In this document: positions 61,638 through 64,000 of the stretch, piece after piece
How the letters are laid out: the number at the start of each line of letters is the position of its first letter
Position numbering within the stretch: position 1 is the stretch's first letter
Assembly: GCA_052093225.1 (NCBI GenBank)
Contig: JBQDDG010000008.1
Location: 1 to 64,000 of the forward strand
Direction: 5' to 3'
DNA: 64,000 nucleotides
Origin: JB111 sp052093225
GTDB lineage: Bacteria; Actinomycetota; Actinomycetes; Actinomycetales; Actinomycetaceae
The notes under the pieces: generated by a model
What the model saw: the letters and a program-made list of their open reading frames with translations, nothing else
Databases searched by the model: none
What the model was told of the DNA's origin: nothing
Program-made: the position numbers and the translations under genes

Positions 61638-61643
61638 TACGAT
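61638..61643 (+). promoter_or_regulatory. -10 box of the response regulator gene, leaderless
   Basis: TACGAT ends 6 nt before GTG 61650. TTGACC (61613-61618) is a possible -35 with a 19-base spacer. Confidence 0.55.
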
Positions 61644-61649
61644 GACGAC

Positions 61650-62336
61650 GTGACCCACGTGCTGCTTGTCGAGGATGACCCCGCGATCGCCGAACCGCTT
61701 GCCCGCGCCCTCGGCCGCGAGGGGTACGAGGTGCGGTCCCACACCACCGGCGGGGCCGCTCTCGAGGACCTCGCCAACGGCGCCGACCTCGTGGTCCTCG
61801 ACCTCGGGCTGCCCGACATGGACGGCCTCGACGTGGCGCGCACGATCCGCTCGCGCGGCCTCACCGTCCCGATCCTCGTGCTCACGGCGCGCGCCGACGA
61901 GGTCGATCTCGTCGTCGGTCTCGACGCCGGCGCGGACGACTACGTGACCAAGCCCTTCCGCCTCGCCGAGCTCCTCGCGCGCGTGCGCGCCCTGCTGCGC
62001 CGCGCCGGCGGGGACATCACCGAGGAGGACGAGCTCGTCGCGCAGGACGTCCGGGTCGACGTCGCCGCGCACCGCGCCTTCCGCGGCACCCGCGAGATGC
62101 ACCTGACCGCCAAGGAGTTCGAGCTCCTGCGTGTCCTCGTGCGGGACGCGGGCTCCGTCGTCACGCGCGAGGCGATCATGCAGGAGGTGTGGGGCACCGA
62201 CCCCACGGGATCGACCAAGACCCTCGACATGCACGTGTCCTGGCTGCGCCGCAAGCTCGGCGACTCCGCCGACCAGCCGCGGTACATCACGACGGTCCGC
62301 GCCATCGGCTTCCGGTTCGAGACCTCCGGCGGCTGA
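61650..62336 (+). CDS. OmpR/PhoB-family response regulator
   Basis: A 228-residue regulator. The receiver has the acidic pair (LVEDDP), the phospho-acceptor Asp in LVVLDLGLPDMDGLDV and the Lys in TKPFRLAELLARVRALLRR. The DNA-binding winged helix contains LTAKEFELLRVLVRDAGSVVTREAIMQEVW and HVSWLRRKLGD. It is the partner of the kinase that starts 1 base after its stop. The target genes are unknown. Confidence 0.93.
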   Translation: MTHVLLVEDDPAIAEPLARALGREGYEVRSHTTGGAALEDLANGADLVVLDLGLPDMDGLDVARTIRSRGLTVPILVLTARADEVDLVVGLDAGADDYVTKPFRLAELLARVRALLRRAGGDITEEDELVAQDVRVDVAAHRAFRGTREMHLTAKEFELLRVLVRDAGSVVTREAIMQEVWGTDPTGSTKTLDMHVSWLRRKLGDSADQPRYITTVRAIGFRFETSGG

Positions 62337-62337
62337 C

Positions 62338-63666
62338 GTGCGCCGCCGCGCGGTCCGCATGATCGTCGTGGCGGTGACGGTGGCGGTCCTGGTCGTCGGC
62401 GCACCGCTGGCGGTCTTCGGCGGGGCGCTCATCTGGGGGGACCAGCGCGCCACGCTGGACCTGCGGAACTCGTCGCTGTCCCGCTCGATCGAACGCCGCA
62501 TCGTCACCGAGGAGCCGCTGGACGACGACATGCTCCTCCCGTGGGTCGGGGGCGGCAGCAGCAACAACATCGAGGCCAACATCGTCGTGCGCAGCCCCGA
62601 CGGCGAGGTCTACGACGGCGGCCCGTCCATCGACGGCGACGTCATGCGGTCGGTGAGCCGGACGCCGTCGGGGGCCGAGGTGATCATGGAGATCCCCATC
62701 TCGCGGGTGTGGTTCCGTGTGCTGCAGGTGGTCGCGATCATCGCGGTGACGTCGATCCTCGCGCTCGGTATCGCCGTCGCCATCGGGTCCCGGCTCGCGC
62801 GCCGGCTCTCCGCGCCGCTCATCTACCTCGCCGCGTCCGCCGAGCAGATCGGGTCCGGACAGGTGCGGCCGCGCATCCATGTCTCCGGCATCGAGGAGAT
62901 CGACCTCGTCTCCGCCGAGCTCGTGCGCACCTCGGACCGGATGGCCGGTCGCCTCGCCGCCGAGCGCCAGTTCGCGGCCGACGCCTCCCACCAGCTGCGC
63001 ACGCCGCTCACCGCGCTGTCGATGCGGCTCGAGGAGATCGAGATGACGGCGGACCAGGAGGAGGTCCGGGAGGAGGCGCGGCGCTCGCTCGAGCAGGTCG
63101 AGCGGCTCACCGGCGTCGTCGAGGACCTGCTGAAGACCTCGCGGTCGGCGGGCGGTGGCTCGACGGAGGTCGTCAACCTCGAGGAGATCTTCGAGCAGCA
63201 GGACGAGGAGTGGCACCAGACGTTCGCGAAGGCCGACCGTGAGCTCACGTTCTCCGACGAGGCCGACCTGCCCGTGCTCGTCACGCCCGGATCGCTGTCC
63301 CAGGTGCTCGCCACCGTCATCGAGAACTCCCTGAAGTACGGGGCGGGCACGACCTCGGTGACCACCCGGCCGGCCTCCGGCGGCAAGGGCGTGTTCATCG
63401 ACATCGCCGACGAGGGTGAGGGCGTCCCGGACGACCTCGCGCCCGACATCTTCACCAAGCACGTCTCCGGCGGCTCCGGGACGGGGCTCGGGCTCGCGCT
63501 CGCCTGGGAGCTCGTCGCCGCCGACGGCGGGCGGCTCGAGCTGGCCCAGCGGCGCCCCGCCGTCTTCCGGGTCTTCGTCCATGCGGTCCCGCGGGAGCTC
63601 ACCCCCGACGCGGTCCTGCCGCACGGGGCGCTGGTGTCGGTGGGCCGCCGCCGGGGCCGCAGGTGA
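62338..63666 (+). CDS. HAMP-containing sensor histidine kinase
   Basis: A 442-residue membrane kinase. TM1 (MIVVAVTVAVLVVGAPLAVFGGALIW), an extracellular sensor of about 95 residues, TM2 (VVAIIAVTSILALGIAVAIG), HAMP, then the H-box FAADASHQLRTPLTAL, N-box VIENSLKYG, G1 DIADEGEGVP and G2 GSGTGLGLALAW. It phosphorylates the upstream regulator. The C-terminal tail is Arg-rich. Its stop overlaps the next GTG. Confidence 0.93.
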   Translation: MRRRAVRMIVVAVTVAVLVVGAPLAVFGGALIWGDQRATLDLRNSSLSRSIERRIVTEEPLDDDMLLPWVGGGSSNNIEANIVVRSPDGEVYDGGPSIDGDVMRSVSRTPSGAEVIMEIPISRVWFRVLQVVAIIAVTSILALGIAVAIGSRLARRLSAPLIYLAASAEQIGSGQVRPRIHVSGIEEIDLVSAELVRTSDRMAGRLAAERQFAADASHQLRTPLTALSMRLEEIEMTADQEEVREEARRSLEQVERLTGVVEDLLKTSRSAGGGSTEVVNLEEIFEQQDEEWHQTFAKADRELTFSDEADLPVLVTPGSLSQVLATVIENSLKYGAGTTSVTTRPASGGKGVFIDIADEGEGVPDDLAPDIFTKHVSGGSGTGLGLALAWELVAADGGRLELAQRRPAVFRVFVHAVPRELTPDAVLPHGALVSVGRRRGRR

Positions 63667-64000
63667 GCCCGGCCGGCGCCGGGGCCGCGGGTGAGCCCGG
63701 CCGCGGCCCGGTCGGGCCGGCGACCGTGAGGGGGCGACGGGGCCCCGGACGCCGCGCGGTCACCGTGGCGATGGTGGCCGCGGCGGTCCTCGTCGTCGTC
63801 ACGCTCGTGCACCTGGTCGCGCAGGTCACCGGCCCCGGCCTGCTGCGCGAGATCACCCAGCCGCTGCTGCTCCCGCCGCTGATCGTCGCCGTCCTCGCGC
63901 TCACGCCCGCCCCCAGGTCCGCCACGACGTCGTGGGCGCTCGCCGCGTTCGCCCTGTCGTGGGGCGGGGACCTCGTGCCGCGCCTGCTCGGGACCGGTGG
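63663..64000 (+). CDS. lysoplasmalogenase-like (YhhN) membrane protein, cut by the window end
   Basis: At least 112 codons remain open at the window end. After a Gly/Arg-rich head, TM1 (MVAAAVLVVVTLVHLVA) is followed by LLREITQPLLLPPLIVAVLAL and WALAAFALSWGGDLVPRLL, which match the YhhN family (KPLLMPLL...LFSWLGD). YhhN enzymes cleave the vinyl-ether bond of lysoplasmalogens. GTG 63663 overlaps the kinase stop (GTGA). Confidence 0.65.
   Translation, partial: MSPAGAGAAGEPGRGPVGPATVRGRRGPGRRAVTVAMVAAAVLVVVTLVHLVAQVTGPGLLREITQPLLLPPLIVAVLALTPAPRSATTSWALAAFALSWGGDLVPRLLGTG

Overview
The window is about 72% GC by eye, with short intergenic gaps, many GTG starts and many ATGA/GTGA gene overlaps. 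It carries actinobacterial marker genes: carD, fdxA next to dapC, the long actinobacterial dapD, split acyl-CoA carboxylase subunits with an epsilon subunit, and a class III cyclase with an Rv1264-like N-terminal domain. The source is most likely a member of the Micrococcales (Georgenia/Cellulomonas-like). That placement is inferred from gene content and not proven.

Layout. 0-1.2 kb: a higBA toxin-antitoxin pair overlapped by a P-loop kinase gene. 1.2-8.0 kb: a stretch rich in decayed genes (beta-lactamase-family, alpha/beta hydrolase, DUF2798-like and MmcQ/YjbR remnants, a ytoQ gene running into an IS3 scar, a dehydrogenase tail, an internally deleted NAD(P)-binding gene) around intact rarA and an arsR/SRPBCC pair. 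8.2-16 kb: a DapA-family lyase, a DHA2 exporter with its TetR regulator, a BCCT transporter, arfB, an acylphosphatase and a TipA-like MerR regulator. 16.2-19.8 kb: a 1210-residue secreted metallophosphoesterase ending in DWDGDG repeats. 20-27.4 kb: a Bcr/CflA exporter, a HAD phosphatase, an SDR, carD, a 24-bp minisatellite, a TetR gene and a ZIP metal transporter. 27.7-35.3 kb: an oligopeptide ABC transporter (lipoprotein, long permease, second permease, fused double ATPase) interrupted by an antisense membrane-protein gene. 35.5-40.3 kb: typA, a small membrane protein, a flavin reductase and a VanW protein. 40.5-49.7 kb: fdxA-dapC, citrate synthase, a glutaryl-CoA dehydrogenase-like enzyme, a desaturase, dapD and a Nudix-NYN fusion. 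49.7-60.3 kb: acyl-CoA carboxylase alpha, beta and epsilon subunits with Maf, a DUF885 peptidase, a CAP-domain secreted protein (holding a 100-N assembly gap) and birA, which biotinylates the carboxylase. 60.3-64 kb: an adenylate cyclase, a two-component pair and the start of a lysoplasmalogenase gene.

Genes that work together: dapC and dapD act in the succinylase branch of lysine/diaminopimelate synthesis. The carboxylase subunits and BirA supply and biotinylate acyl-CoA carboxylase. The ABC genes form one peptide importer.

The strongest window-wide signal is regulatory. At least eleven genes have a TANNNT hexamer exactly 6 or 7 nt before the start codon and no ribosome-binding site, which indicates widespread leaderless transcription and fixes several starts. 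Three other signals stand out: perfect palindromes at the arsR and merR genes, a 17-bp inverted repeat holding both the -10 box and the start codon of the DUF885 gene, and a dispersed intergenic repeat (GTCGAGAYTGCGGTT) at three sites. No rRNA, tRNA, prophage or CRISPR array was seen. No clearly new defence system was found; the higBA-kinase module is the closest candidate.
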